64,000 bases of DNA, taken from the IMG/VR virus record IMGVR_UViG_3300021963_000105, positions 1 through 64,000 of that record; one strand, written 5' to 3'. Shown one piece after another: positions 8,875 through 17,289 of the stretch; the stretch's first letter is position 1, and every line of letters begins with the position of its first letter. Position numbers and translations under genes: made by a program. Under the pieces are notes generated by a model. The model searched no databases, had not been told where the DNA came from, and saw nothing but the letters and a program-made list of their open reading frames with translations. The stretch is from a virus.

Positions 8875-8942
8875 TTCTTTTAAGTTTTAAGAGTTTATGA
8901 TTTATGGTTTTATTTTGGTGTCTTTCCTACACCGACGTCTTA

Positions 8943-8950
8943 TATAAATA
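8943..8950 (-). promoter_or_regulatory. Late-type motif TATTTATA in the SSB leader
   Basis: TATTTATA on the coding strand, 68 nt before the SSB start and downstream of both host-type promoters. It could let the replication operon also be read late, or be a chance match in AT-rich leader sequence. Confidence 0.3.
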
Positions 8951-8961
8951 TTACGTTCTTA

Positions 8962-8992
8962 CAAAGATACAAAGAATATTTGAGATTACCAA
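8962..8992 (-). promoter_or_regulatory. Bacteroidota-type promoter P2 of the replication operon
   Basis: The -7 box TATCTTTG (8962-8969) and the -33 TTG (8990-8992) are separated by exactly 20 nt on the minus strand. It lies 87 nt before the SSB ATG and is the downstream member of a tandem pair. Confidence 0.8.
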
Positions 8993-9041
8993 ATGTTTTT
9001 TTAAACTTTTTTTCAATCATATATTTTTCGTATAATTGTAA

Positions 9042-9072
9042 CAAAGATAGTAATAATTTGTTACAAATCCAA
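9042..9072 (-). promoter_or_regulatory. Bacteroidota-type promoter P1 of the replication operon
   Basis: TATCTTTG (9042-9049) with TTG (9070-9072) 20 nt upstream on the minus strand. The -33 element abuts the T-run of the preceding terminator, so termination and initiation are back to back. Together with P2 it would give strong early transcription by the host polymerase. Confidence 0.8.
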
Positions 9073-9104
9073 ACAAAAAAGGGAAAACTTTCGTTCTCCC
9101 TTTT
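9071..9104 (-). terminator. Intrinsic terminator after the 381-aa gene
   Basis: The arms 9077-9088 and 9093-9104 form a 12-bp stem with one mismatch. On the transcript it is capped by a GAAA tetraloop and followed by a U-run. It begins 3 nt after the stop codon of the 381-aa gene and ends the endolysin-containing block. Confidence 0.85.
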
Positions 9105-9106
9105 GT

Positions 9107-10252
9107 TTATCGTATGATTGATTCTTTTACCAATTGTTGTAGTTGATTAACTGCCAACCTAGCTTCATTTTGTGTGATTCCTTCACCACCTTTTTCTTCT
9201 TTTTCTTTATTATATGATTCAACTGCTTTTGCAATTATATCTACCGGTATATCTTCTTTTGCTACTTTTTCAGCAATTGCATCCATAAACTTTTGAATTG
9301 CTTCATCTTCCTTACCACTATTCATATCCAATGGTCCTGCAAATACTGCGGCTTTAGCAATACCAGCTAATACAGTTTCTCCAACAATGTGAGGTACAAA
9401 TTCTGTCATTATGTGTCCTATAAATGGCATTACACCATGCGATAATCCACCAGTTAGTACACCCAATACACCTGCTACTACTACTTTTTTAGCAACTGAT
9501 TTCATTGCATCAGTTTGTTCATCAGTTAATGGCATTCCGTTTGCCCACATTACTACACCCTCACCTGCTTTTTTGAATGTTTCAACTTCGTGTTGTGCTC
9601 CTTTCTTAATAGCATGCCATGCACCAACTGCCTTATCTTTTAGAGCTTGACCCCAACTTCTTCTTTTTGGAGTATCTCCTTTGTGTACTTTTTCTTTGAA
9701 GAACTCTTTTTCATCTTCTTTCCAATCTTTGATACCATCTTTGATTGCTCTAACATATACTTTAGGTTTTGCTACTGCCGTTTTAGCATTTTTTCTCCAA
9801 CCTGCTTTACTTTTATCAACTCCATGCCCACCATCATGCGAATGGTCATCATGCGAATCACCTGCTATTTTAGCTTGTGTTGCTTTTTCTTTACCCATTC
9901 TAGCTGCCATAGCAGGGTCTGCTGTGAACAATTGAGCTTGAGTAGTTTTTTGTTGTTGGGCTTGAGCTGATGAAGATGCTTGAGTATCATCACCACCTTT
10001 TGCCGCAGATGATTTATCTCCTTTTGGTTCGGGTGTAGATTTACTACTACCTTTAGATGTTTGTTTATCTGCTTTTGGTTTTACTTTTACCATTTTTTGT
10101 GCAGCAATTCTACCAGGGTGGTCTTTAGGTAATCTTAATAAATTACGGACAACACCTTGCTTATCTTCACCCTTTTTGTTTTTATATTTTACTGTTTTAT
10201 CCAACGCAGGGTCAGTATTTGCTTCATCAAGTAAATTTGTTAATTTAATCAT
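9107..10252 (-). CDS. Unknown protein sharing an N-terminal module with the 1404-aa protein
   Basis: 381 aa. Residues about 10-55, including the run NLLRLPKDHPGR, match residues 55-100 of the 1404-aa protein. After a low-complexity Ser/Gln/Lys linker both proteins carry ADPAMAARM. A His/Asp-rich patch (HDDHSHDGGHG) and a Lys-rich stretch precede a Gly/Ala-rich hydrophobic region (about 250-305) that could be membrane-active or buried. The C-terminus is highly charged. Its start overlaps the endolysin stop (TAATG), and a terminator follows directly. I do not recognise the family. Being an internal head, injected or lysis-related protein is possible but unproven. Confidence 0.75.
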   Translation of the reverse strand: MIKLTNLLDEANTDPALDKTVKYKNKKGEDKQGVVRNLLRLPKDHPGRIAAQKMVKVKPKADKQTSKGSSKSTPEPKGDKSSAAKGGDDTQASSSAQAQQQKTTQAQLFTADPAMAARMGKEKATQAKIAGDSHDDHSHDGGHGVDKSKAGWRKNAKTAVAKPKVYVRAIKDGIKDWKEDEKEFFKEKVHKGDTPKRRSWGQALKDKAVGAWHAIKKGAQHEVETFKKAGEGVVMWANGMPLTDEQTDAMKSVAKKVVVAGVLGVLTGGLSHGVMPFIGHIMTEFVPHIVGETVLAGIAKAAVFAGPLDMNSGKEDEAIQKFMDAIAEKVAKEDIPVDIIAKAVESYNKEKEEKGGEGITQNEARLAVNQLQQLVKESIIR

Positions 10253-11127
10253 TATGCTAATAAGTTATAGTACTCTTTAAAATGTTTGATTCTGTCTGCC
10301 AAACCAATTGTACCTCCGTTTACTCTTTTAGTAATCTTTGTTACAACTGCATCTGAACTCCCTTCATCTGCTATTTTATGTAATCCGTTTTTAGAAAAGA
10401 ACCAAGCTGCTGATAATAATGCATATGGACCAGATACTTTATCCTGATTAACTGTCATATCCTCACCGATTGATTTACCAAATGCAGTATAGTTTTCTTT
10501 TCCAGTCAATTGGATATATCCTCTTCCTCTGAATTTGTAGCCTTCACCACTACTTTCAGGACCATTACCCATTCTACCACCATATACTCTATTTGCAATC
10601 TTTTCCGGCTTTCTCTCATAAGCTGCTGCTAAAGCTGCAGTTGGGAAATACTTTTTGAATATGCCCATCAAACCTTTTGCAGAATAGTTTAGGTTTTCTT
10701 GCGTTGCACGGAATCCTCCACTTTCGTGTCCACATTGTGCAAGGAAGTGTGCTAATCTTAATGGTGTATTAATTTGGAATTTAGCTGCAGTATCAGGAAT
10801 CATTGCGATTACATTATCAGGAATGTGTCCTTTTAATTTTGCTAAATTCAATCCAGCTACATTTGCCACCGGAACCGCAGGTGGTGGTGTTGCTGGTGAT
10901 GGTACAGGAGCGGTTGGTTGTGCTACTGGTTTTGGAACTTGAGTAATACCCATAATTTTGTTCCAAGTATTAGGTCCAACAATACCATCAGCAGTCAAAC
11001 CATTCTTTGCTTGCCAAGCTTTTACAGCTTCTTCCGTTTTAGGACCGAAATTACCAATTGGTTCTAAACCCAATTTGGCTTGTAATTTCTTTACATCTTC
11101 GTTATTATCTCCTCTTTTCAATAACAT
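10252..11127 (-). CDS. Endolysin: peptidoglycan-binding domain plus GH19 glycosidase
   Basis: 291 aa from the ATG at 11127. I prefer this start to an upstream ATG at 11169 because that one would overlap the previous gene and add 14 residues before the first domain. Residues 1-60 are a PG_binding_1 repeat (QAKLGL, NFGPKTEEAVKAWQ, GIVGPNTW). A Pro/Val/Ala-rich linker (about 64-87) leads to a GH19 chitinase-type domain with the catalytic Glu in GHESGGF (E135), LNYSAKGLM and FRGRGYIQLTG. It would cleave glycan strands to release virions. It has no signal peptide, so it probably needs a holin, none of which is recognised nearby. Confidence 0.92.
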   Translation of the reverse strand: MLLKRGDNNEDVKKLQAKLGLEPIGNFGPKTEEAVKAWQAKNGLTADGIVGPNTWNKIMGITQVPKPVAQPTAPVPSPATPPPAVPVANVAGLNLAKLKGHIPDNVIAMIPDTAAKFQINTPLRLAHFLAQCGHESGGFRATQENLNYSAKGLMGIFKKYFPTAALAAAYERKPEKIANRVYGGRMGNGPESSGEGYKFRGRGYIQLTGKENYTAFGKSIGEDMTVNQDKVSGPYALLSAAWFFSKNGLHKIADEGSSDAVVTKITKRVNGGTIGLADRIKHFKEYYNLLA

Positions 11128-11131
11128 AGTT

Positions 11132-11902
11132 TTAATATTTTTTAATTTCTTTGTATTCCAAAATTTCATTTGGTACTATAACTATTTCATTCCATAGGGC
11201 TGTTTTATTATCTTTACAATCCTCTATGTTACGGCAAAGATTACTCTCATTGCCAGGATACGATAACCTAAACATATTAACTGCTTTGTTCCCTCTATCG
11301 GTTGCAAAGGTTTTAGCATCCGATTTGAATGCCGCTACTAATGTTCCTTTTAACTTTACTAATATATTACTTTCCGGTCTAAAAAAATCTTTAGCTTGTG
11401 TTGTGAATGTTGATACTGAAAATTTGTATCCATTCTTAACACTATCAGCTAAATTAATCAAACCTTCTTTTGAAGTCCAATGTAATGTGGTTACTTCCTC
11501 ATCAACAGTACCATAAGTATCCATTGTGAATTGTTTATCTAATAATAAATATGGTTCAGTTGCGCCTCTTGAATAAAAAAATGCAATTTTATCATTATCT
11601 ATATTAACTAAATAATCTTTATATTCTTCTCTTAAAGACCAAACTCTATGATTTACAAAATCTTCAATAAAATCCAATACTTTTTTACGAGTTTGGTCTG
11701 GAAATTGTTGAGTTTCAATATATAGTTGGTACGAAAAGTGTTTATTTATTAAATCTATAAGTTGAGGACTATAATCAATTTGCCCACCTCTCGTATCAAA
11801 TCCGTTCTGCTCCAAACCCAAAAATTCATAGCAAATCATCTCCCACTCTTCAATTGTGTGGAATGCATTTTCCGGTTTGAAGTATCCTCTAACTTTGTAC
11901 AT
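11132..11902 (-). CDS. Unknown 256-aa protein, possibly ADP-ribosyltransferase-like
   Basis: I do not recognise a family with confidence. The N-terminal half is acidic and rich in aromatic residues. The C-terminal half has HWTSKEG, GYKFSVSTFT, ILVKLKGTLVAAF and ALWNEIVIVP, an order loosely reminiscent of ADP-ribosyltransferases (a first polar-aromatic motif, an S-T-S strand, then an E-x-(I/V) catalytic strand). That reading is weak. It ends 4 nt before the endolysin start and is preceded by a TATTTATA motif only 6 nt from the ATG. Confidence 0.7.
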   Translation of the reverse strand: MYKVRGYFKPENAFHTIEEWEMICYEFLGLEQNGFDTRGGQIDYSPQLIDLINKHFSYQLYIETQQFPDQTRKKVLDFIEDFVNHRVWSLREEYKDYLVNIDNDKIAFFYSRGATEPYLLLDKQFTMDTYGTVDEEVTTLHWTSKEGLINLADSVKNGYKFSVSTFTTQAKDFFRPESNILVKLKGTLVAAFKSDAKTFATDRGNKAVNMFRLSYPGNESNLCRNIEDCKDNKTALWNEIVIVPNEILEYKEIKKY

Positions 11903-11908
11903 ATCAGA

Positions 11909-11916
11909 TATAAATA
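11909..11916 (-). promoter_or_regulatory. TATTTATA motif before the 256-aa gene
   Basis: Lies between the stop of the 137-aa gene and the ATG at 11902, which is only 6 nt away. It fits the recurrent motif but its spacing is atypical, so it may be coincidental. Confidence 0.3.
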
Positions 11917-12330
11917 TTACTCACTTTTATTTTCATCTCCAAATGAGATTACTTCAAAAACACGAGTTTGTATCTTTTTAGTACCGGTTGCGTTTGTAAG
12001 TATAATTGAGTTTTTGAACTTTGGCCAATCAATCACAAAGTTGGAGTTTAGAACTCCACCATTCTCCTCTTTAACTAATTCATTAAGAGCATTGATTGTA
12101 TATAAAGTATTAGATTCTTTCTTTCTATGAATAAGAATTGTGTTCTCTAATGGTGTAGATGGTTGAAACGCAGTATCTATATTATACGTTATAAACAACT
12201 CATCCAAACTGGATTTATTTTGTAAAATATAGATATAATTGTAAACTATATGATATATTTCTCTAATTTGTTGTAGAGTATTTTGTAACTCTTCTTTTGT
12301 TGTAAACGTGCAAAGTAACTGTGTCTTCAT
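11917..12330 (-). CDS. Conserved-looking hypothetical protein
   Basis: 137 aa, beginning MKTQLLCTFT, with a helical segment (KEELQNTLQQIREIYHIVYN), then IYILQNKSS and a central IHRKKESNTLYTINALNEL stretch, then an I-D-W-x-K-F segment. No catalytic motif, signal peptide or membrane span is evident. The even composition argues for a real folded protein. It is transcribed with the 256-aa and endolysin genes, and a TATTTATT motif lies 33 nt upstream. Confidence 0.7.
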   Translation of the reverse strand: MKTQLLCTFTTKEELQNTLQQIREIYHIVYNYIYILQNKSSLDELFITYNIDTAFQPSTPLENTILIHRKKESNTLYTINALNELVKEENGGVLNSNFVIDWPKFKNSIILTNATGTKKIQTRVFEVISFGDENKSE

Positions 12331-12363
12331 CCTTCTTTCTTTGTATTATTTTGATATTCTTTT

Positions 12364-12371
12364 AATAAATA
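12364..12371 (-). promoter_or_regulatory. Late-type motif variant TATTTATT
   Basis: A one-base variant of the recurrent late motif on the coding strand, 33 nt before the ATG at 12330, in a 71-nt gap after the 1404-aa gene. Confidence 0.35.
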
Positions 12372-12401
12372 TCAAATTAGGATTGAAACATAGTTTTGGA
12401 G

Positions 12402-15400
12402 TTATTTTTTAGCTTTATTTTGTAAACACTCTCTAACATCCTTTCCAAAATAACTTGCTACTTTTTGAGTAGTACCAGCAGTTCTCCATTGGTCATTAAA
12501 TAATTCAACTTCTTTACCTTCATTCATTACACTAACTTTTTCACCACCAGGTGTTACTCTTGATTTTTTCAAAAGATGTTCTTTAAGTCCTTTTTTACCT
12601 TCTGGTGTATTCGTATCACCTTTATATCCACTTTGTTCAGCTATACAATTTCTAATCATAGATGCTTTAACTCCATTAAAACCCATTTGTATTAAAATTG
12701 CATCATCATCAGCATCATCTAAATCTATGTAAGTTCCTAAATGCATTGCATCCATCACACCAGAAATATAAGCTTGTGTATGTTTTCCGTTATCCGCATC
12801 TGGTCTTTCAGTAGGATGATATCCATCCGGAGCATCATCTTCAAATAATTTTTCAGTTACTTTTGTATGAACAGCCGTTACAATATCTTTTTCAGTTTGC
12901 TTTATGGCTTTAGTTTCTTCATTTACACCAAATTCTCCTAATTTAATTGCTATCTTTCCAAAAGGTTCGTATGGCAATCCTATTTGACCTAAACTTTTGA
13001 TAGGTCCAATTTCTTTTCCACTATCATCTTTATAAAAAGTTCCCTCCTCCTTTTCTATAAGTCTTGAGTTTCCATCTTTGTCATATAATCTACTATTAGA
13101 ATATTCTTTCATTAATTCTAATTTTTCTTTAGTAGATAACTTTTCCCAATCTTTACCTTTACTTTGAATGTATTTTGAAAATCTATGCTTACCATCAGTA
13201 GCAATAGTATTCAAAGTATCCATATAATTTTTCATTTTTGGAGATTCGCATGCAGAAACTACACTATCATCAATTTTCATTTTAGCTTGGCTTTTTACCG
13301 TAGCTGCAGCTGCATTAGAAACTTCTAAAATACCTTCCTCAATTGTTTTAGAAACACCTTCAGATACATCATCACCAAATTTGATTTGCATTAATCTTAA
13401 TCTTTGAGCTGGAGTTGTATTATTTTGAGGGTCTTTAATTTCCGAATCTTTTTTGTTTGAAATACTAACTATTGCAGTTCTTCCGTTTTTATCTTTTCCG
13501 ATTGCAAATGTGTCGTGATATGTTTTAAATTTTTTAAATAATTTTAATTGATGCTCATAATATTTCTTATCATCACCTTCGGATTTTTCAACCATATCTT
13601 CCAAATGAGCTTGAACTGCATCATTTAATTCTGTTGTTGATTGTACAACCTTATATGGTTGCGTAGTATCTAATTTAGATTCATTTAATCTATTAATAGT
13701 TGATAATCCACCAGCGTATGCAGCTTTCATCCATTGTGTGTAAGCTTCTATATTTTCTGCAAATCCTGTTTTTCCTGGTTTGTAAAATACACTATTATCT
13801 TTATCAGCCATTGCCTTTTCTAAATTAACTTCAGCAAATACCGCTCGTTCAGCTAATATTCTTAAAAACTCATCACTTTTTACGTCCAATCCCAAAGAAC
13901 TAGCAAACTTTTTCTCTTCTGCATTTAATCCTTTACCTCTCAATTCTTCCGTTTTTGCTTGTATTTTTTCAGAATTTTCAGTTTTGAATGTATCTAAATT
14001 ATTAATTGCATGGCAAAATTTAGATTCACCCTCACTTGCCACAGGACCACCAGCACCAGCTATACCTTTTTCCCTATTAGATTCAACTTCATTTTGATAT
14101 TTAGTTATTGTATCTAAATTACCTTCATTCAAATCATCCAATATTTCTTGTTGAGTAGGTCCATTTGGTGCATCTTTGTAATTCTTATTTTTATTATCAA
14201 ACCCACTTCTGTCAACATTTACAGATTCTATATTAGATTGTGATTGTTGTTGTGATGCAATGTCATCAGCTGCATCTTTTCTATCTTTTTCAGGTATTTC
14301 TTTAAATTTACCAGATTTACCACCCTCAACATCCGCAGAAAACTCTGCTTCAAATATTAATAAAAATGCCTTTTCATCACCTTCAAAAAATGCTTTTTTA
14401 GCAATAGTTTCCGTTCTAATAAATTTAGGCTCACCATTAGGTCTATCTGAATAGTATCCACCACCTACACTATATAATGTTTTACCAGATGGGGTTTTTG
14501 CAGTTTTACCTTTTTCATCTTCCACTTTTGGTACACTAGCTATATCCGATTTAGGTCCTTCTTGATTTGCATCTGCTTTTTTAGCAGCAACACCTTGCTC
14601 TTCCGCAAATTTGTTAGCCATTGGTATGATATCTTTTGCATCCATATCAATAACCCTAACTTTCATATTAGCAGGTTCTCCGTTTTTAATTGCCGCAGAT
14701 GTTACAGCTGCCCATCTATGATGACCATCTACCACATATCCATCTCTACTTACATAAATTGGTGCAGTTATTGATGGGTGATTAGGGTCTTTTTCCAATG
14801 CTTTCGTCATACCAGCTACCTTTGAACCAACTAATTCTGATTGAGTTGCTTTTAGGGAATCTGATGGGATTTCAGTATCCAATACTTTAATACCTCTATC
14901 TGCCAACATTTGTTTGAATAATGGTTCGGTATCCACTTCACCATTTTTATCAACAGGCATATCAGCCGCCGGAGTTCCAGGTTGTGGTTTACCTTTGAAT
15001 TGTGGCATATCCTCTCTTGGTATTCCTAAATTGTTATCACAATATAAGTTTGTACCGGGAACTGTCACTTGGCATAAGTTATAATTTGGAGCTTTTTCAC
15101 CTTTTGCTATTGCATCTTTAGTCATTTTATCCAACGCATCAATTTTCATTGAGATTTCTTTTTGCTCTTGTGGTGTTATTTTATCAATATCAGATTGCCC
15201 ACTAAATGCAGCAGAATCTGCTTTTGGCATTTCTTTTGTTACATCATTTGGTTCTACGGGTTGGAAATCGGAATCAGGTTTGGATGCTTTTTGCATCATT
15301 TTATCTACCAACTCAACATGGCTTTCACCTGCAATAGTAATTGGTATTTTTCCTTGTGATTGTAGTTTTTTTGTTTTTTCTATAAGATTTTCATCTCTGA

Positions 15401-16616
15401 TTTCATTAAAAGCAACTTGAATATCGTTTATTTTTGTTTCTTTATCACCATAATCTTCTGGGAATGATAATCTATATAGTGTATCAATATCTCTATCGGT
15501 TGGTTCATCCCAATTCTCTATTGGCGGAAATCCGGCGTTTACTGCTTCATCTTGTATAAACTTTTTACCTTCATCATCTAAATAATCATTAGGAGACATG
15601 GTATCAGTTCCTTCACCCTGTCCAATCATACTTGCCCAGTTTCCAGCATTAACCTGTGATTGATTGAACCCTGTTTTCTCCATCTGTCTTTTGTATAGTT
15701 TGGATTGGTCATTATGTACATCTAATTCATCACCATCCCAAGTATCAATCCCAGCACCTAATTCTTTAAATTTAGGAGCAGCATATCTCATTTCATCGTG
15801 AAATACTATCTCACCATTTTTTCCAGTCGAACCACCCTCCCCAACAAATACAATATCTTTCCATCTTTCTTGTGGAATATTTGCTTTAACATCGTTGATA
15901 ATATCATCAACCATTTTTTTATTTCTATGAACAGTACCATATATCTGCCCACCACCTTCCATTGGTATTGTTTGAATATCTTTACCCGATAGTTTACCTT
16001 TGAATTGTTTTGCCTTTGAATTTGGGTCTTTACTAACCGGTTCTAACTTTGTAGGTTCATCCACCTCATCACCTTTTGCTAATTTATCAAGAGTTTGTTT
16101 TTCAGCATCCATTCTAGCTGCCATAGCAGGGTCTGCTTTTGGGTCAAACATTGCATGTGGTTCTTCTTTTGGTTTTTCTTCACCACCACTACTAGCCTTT
16201 GGTTGAGTATCACCACCTTTTTTGGTATTATGTGCCGATGGTACTGATTTTCCATCTTTTTCAGCACCTAATGATTTATTTAATGCTTTTCTTTCAGGAG
16301 TTCCAGCTTTTGGTAACATTGCTTCTGCAGCTTTTCTACCGGGATGGCTAGCGGGTAATCTTAAAAGGTTTCCAATTGGTGCTTCTTTCTTTTCTCCTTT
16401 TTCGTTTTGATATGAAATTACTTTATTTAAAAGAGGGTTACTGAATTGCTTATCAGCTTCAGTTAGATTTTGTATTAACTCATCTTTTATCTCATATAAT
16501 CCCATTTCGGTTAATATTTGAGATAATTCATTAATATGATTTGGATTAGATGGATTTGGCATACCATTATCCACTCTATAAGCCCACTCTTCTAATATAT
16601 TATTAATTAAAGACAT
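12402..16616 (-). CDS. Large multidomain protein with ParB-like DGHHRW motif
   Basis: 1404 aa, hydrophilic, no signal peptide. A short helical start (1-50) precedes the module shared with the 381-aa protein (about 55-170, including NLLRLPASHPGR and ADPAMAARM). Residues about 250-440 contain DIVFVGEGGSTG and PITIAGESHVELV, faintly recalling TraB/ChaN-like folds. Residues 585-675 look like a ParB/sulfiredoxin fold with the phosphate-binding signature DGHHRWAA (630-637), which in relatives hydrolyses NTPs or acts as a nuclease. The long C-terminal part is charged and unrecognised. It begins 2 nt after the nuclease gene. An injected or internal head protein is one possibility. Confidence 0.75.
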   Translation of the reverse strand: MSLINNILEEWAYRVDNGMPNPSNPNHINELSQILTEMGLYEIKDELIQNLTEADKQFSNPLLNKVISYQNEKGEKKEAPIGNLLRLPASHPGRKAAEAMLPKAGTPERKALNKSLGAEKDGKSVPSAHNTKKGGDTQPKASSGGEEKPKEEPHAMFDPKADPAMAARMDAEKQTLDKLAKGDEVDEPTKLEPVSKDPNSKAKQFKGKLSGKDIQTIPMEGGGQIYGTVHRNKKMVDDIINDVKANIPQERWKDIVFVGEGGSTGKNGEIVFHDEMRYAAPKFKELGAGIDTWDGDELDVHNDQSKLYKRQMEKTGFNQSQVNAGNWASMIGQGEGTDTMSPNDYLDDEGKKFIQDEAVNAGFPPIENWDEPTDRDIDTLYRLSFPEDYGDKETKINDIQVAFNEIRDENLIEKTKKLQSQGKIPITIAGESHVELVDKMMQKASKPDSDFQPVEPNDVTKEMPKADSAAFSGQSDIDKITPQEQKEISMKIDALDKMTKDAIAKGEKAPNYNLCQVTVPGTNLYCDNNLGIPREDMPQFKGKPQPGTPAADMPVDKNGEVDTEPLFKQMLADRGIKVLDTEIPSDSLKATQSELVGSKVAGMTKALEKDPNHPSITAPIYVSRDGYVVDGHHRWAAVTSAAIKNGEPANMKVRVIDMDAKDIIPMANKFAEEQGVAAKKADANQEGPKSDIASVPKVEDEKGKTAKTPSGKTLYSVGGGYYSDRPNGEPKFIRTETIAKKAFFEGDEKAFLLIFEAEFSADVEGGKSGKFKEIPEKDRKDAADDIASQQQSQSNIESVNVDRSGFDNKNKNYKDAPNGPTQQEILDDLNEGNLDTITKYQNEVESNREKGIAGAGGPVASEGESKFCHAINNLDTFKTENSEKIQAKTEELRGKGLNAEEKKFASSLGLDVKSDEFLRILAERAVFAEVNLEKAMADKDNSVFYKPGKTGFAENIEAYTQWMKAAYAGGLSTINRLNESKLDTTQPYKVVQSTTELNDAVQAHLEDMVEKSEGDDKKYYEHQLKLFKKFKTYHDTFAIGKDKNGRTAIVSISNKKDSEIKDPQNNTTPAQRLRLMQIKFGDDVSEGVSKTIEEGILEVSNAAAATVKSQAKMKIDDSVVSACESPKMKNYMDTLNTIATDGKHRFSKYIQSKGKDWEKLSTKEKLELMKEYSNSRLYDKDGNSRLIEKEEGTFYKDDSGKEIGPIKSLGQIGLPYEPFGKIAIKLGEFGVNEETKAIKQTEKDIVTAVHTKVTEKLFEDDAPDGYHPTERPDADNGKHTQAYISGVMDAMHLGTYIDLDDADDDAILIQMGFNGVKASMIRNCIAEQSGYKGDTNTPEGKKGLKEHLLKKSRVTPGGEKVSVMNEGKEVELFNDQWRTAGTTQKVASYFGKDVRECLQNKAKK

Positions 16617-16618
16617 TA

Positions 16619-17248
16619 TTATTTAAATTTAAATCCAGTCAATTTTTCTATTTGTGCTACCGGTACTTCGTTATTTTGAAATCCATCTGGATTTGATGTA
16701 TCGTTATTAAATAGGTATGCATGATATTTTCCCGCTACATGAACTACTTTCCAACATTGAGTAGGAACTGATACTGAACCTATTTTCTTTTGTTCTCCAA
16801 CTGAACCACTCCATACCTTTACTTTTGAACTAATCAATGCCCAATCACGAGTTGCAGTTTCTAATGATTTCCAATCTCCCGCATTTAATCTATGTGTTTG
16901 CGCTACCATATTACTAAAGTAGAAACATTCGTCTTGAACCGCAGGTGTTTGGCAAAGGTTATCAGCTGCTGGCATTACGTGTCCTCTATCATATCCACTT
17001 TTTACATAATCTGCTCCTATATTTGTTTCAGCAGGTAATTGTGGGTCTGGCTTAAAATTATCTTTTCTTTTTAGTGGAGTTGGGCAACCTACCATTGCTT
17101 TTGTTGTTTCCCATTCTACTAATACTGGGTATCTTTTTGATTTACTGAAGTGTGTTGTGTAGTTTGTGTGTTTGATTACTACGATGTCTTGTGCTCTTAC
17201 AACAATTAATGTAAAAAAGAACAATAGAGATAAACCTAATTTTTTCAT
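16619..17248 (-). CDS. Exported DNA/RNA non-specific endonuclease (DRGH family)
   Basis: 209 aa. A clear signal peptide (MKK, hydrophobic core LGLSLLFFFTLIVV, then RAQ around residue 20) predicts export. The mature part carries the Serratia-type nuclease motif DRGH (87-90; H90 is the general base) followed by the metal-binding Asn and the Glu in RLNAGDWKSLE (N122, E130). Four or more cysteines could form disulfides in the periplasm. A secreted nuclease is unusual for a phage. It could degrade DNA outside the cytoplasm, block superinfecting genomes, or help release progeny. It precedes the 1404-aa gene by 2 nt and has a TATTTATA motif 26 nt upstream. Confidence 0.88.
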   Translation of the reverse strand: MKKLGLSLLFFFTLIVVRAQDIVVIKHTNYTTHFSKSKRYPVLVEWETTKAMVGCPTPLKRKDNFKPDPQLPAETNIGADYVKSGYDRGHVMPAADNLCQTPAVQDECFYFSNMVAQTHRLNAGDWKSLETATRDWALISSKVKVWSGSVGEQKKIGSVSVPTQCWKVVHVAGKYHAYLFNNDTSNPDGFQNNEVPVAQIEKLTGFKFK

Positions 17249-17274
17249 ATGTTATAGTATTGTTTTGTATATAC

Positions 17275-17282
17275 TATAAATA
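17275..17282 (-). promoter_or_regulatory. Late-type motif TATTTATA before the nuclease gene
   Basis: Coding-strand TATTTATA 26 nt before the ATG at 17248, in the 41-nt gap after the polymerase gene. Confidence 0.5.
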
Positions 17283-17289
17283 TGTTTTT

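Noticed and set aside
11128-11169. Upstream ATG at 11169 for the endolysin
   Set aside because: It overlaps the previous gene by 38 nt and adds a basic stretch before the peptidoglycan-binding repeat; the ATG at 11127 gives a 4-nt gap.
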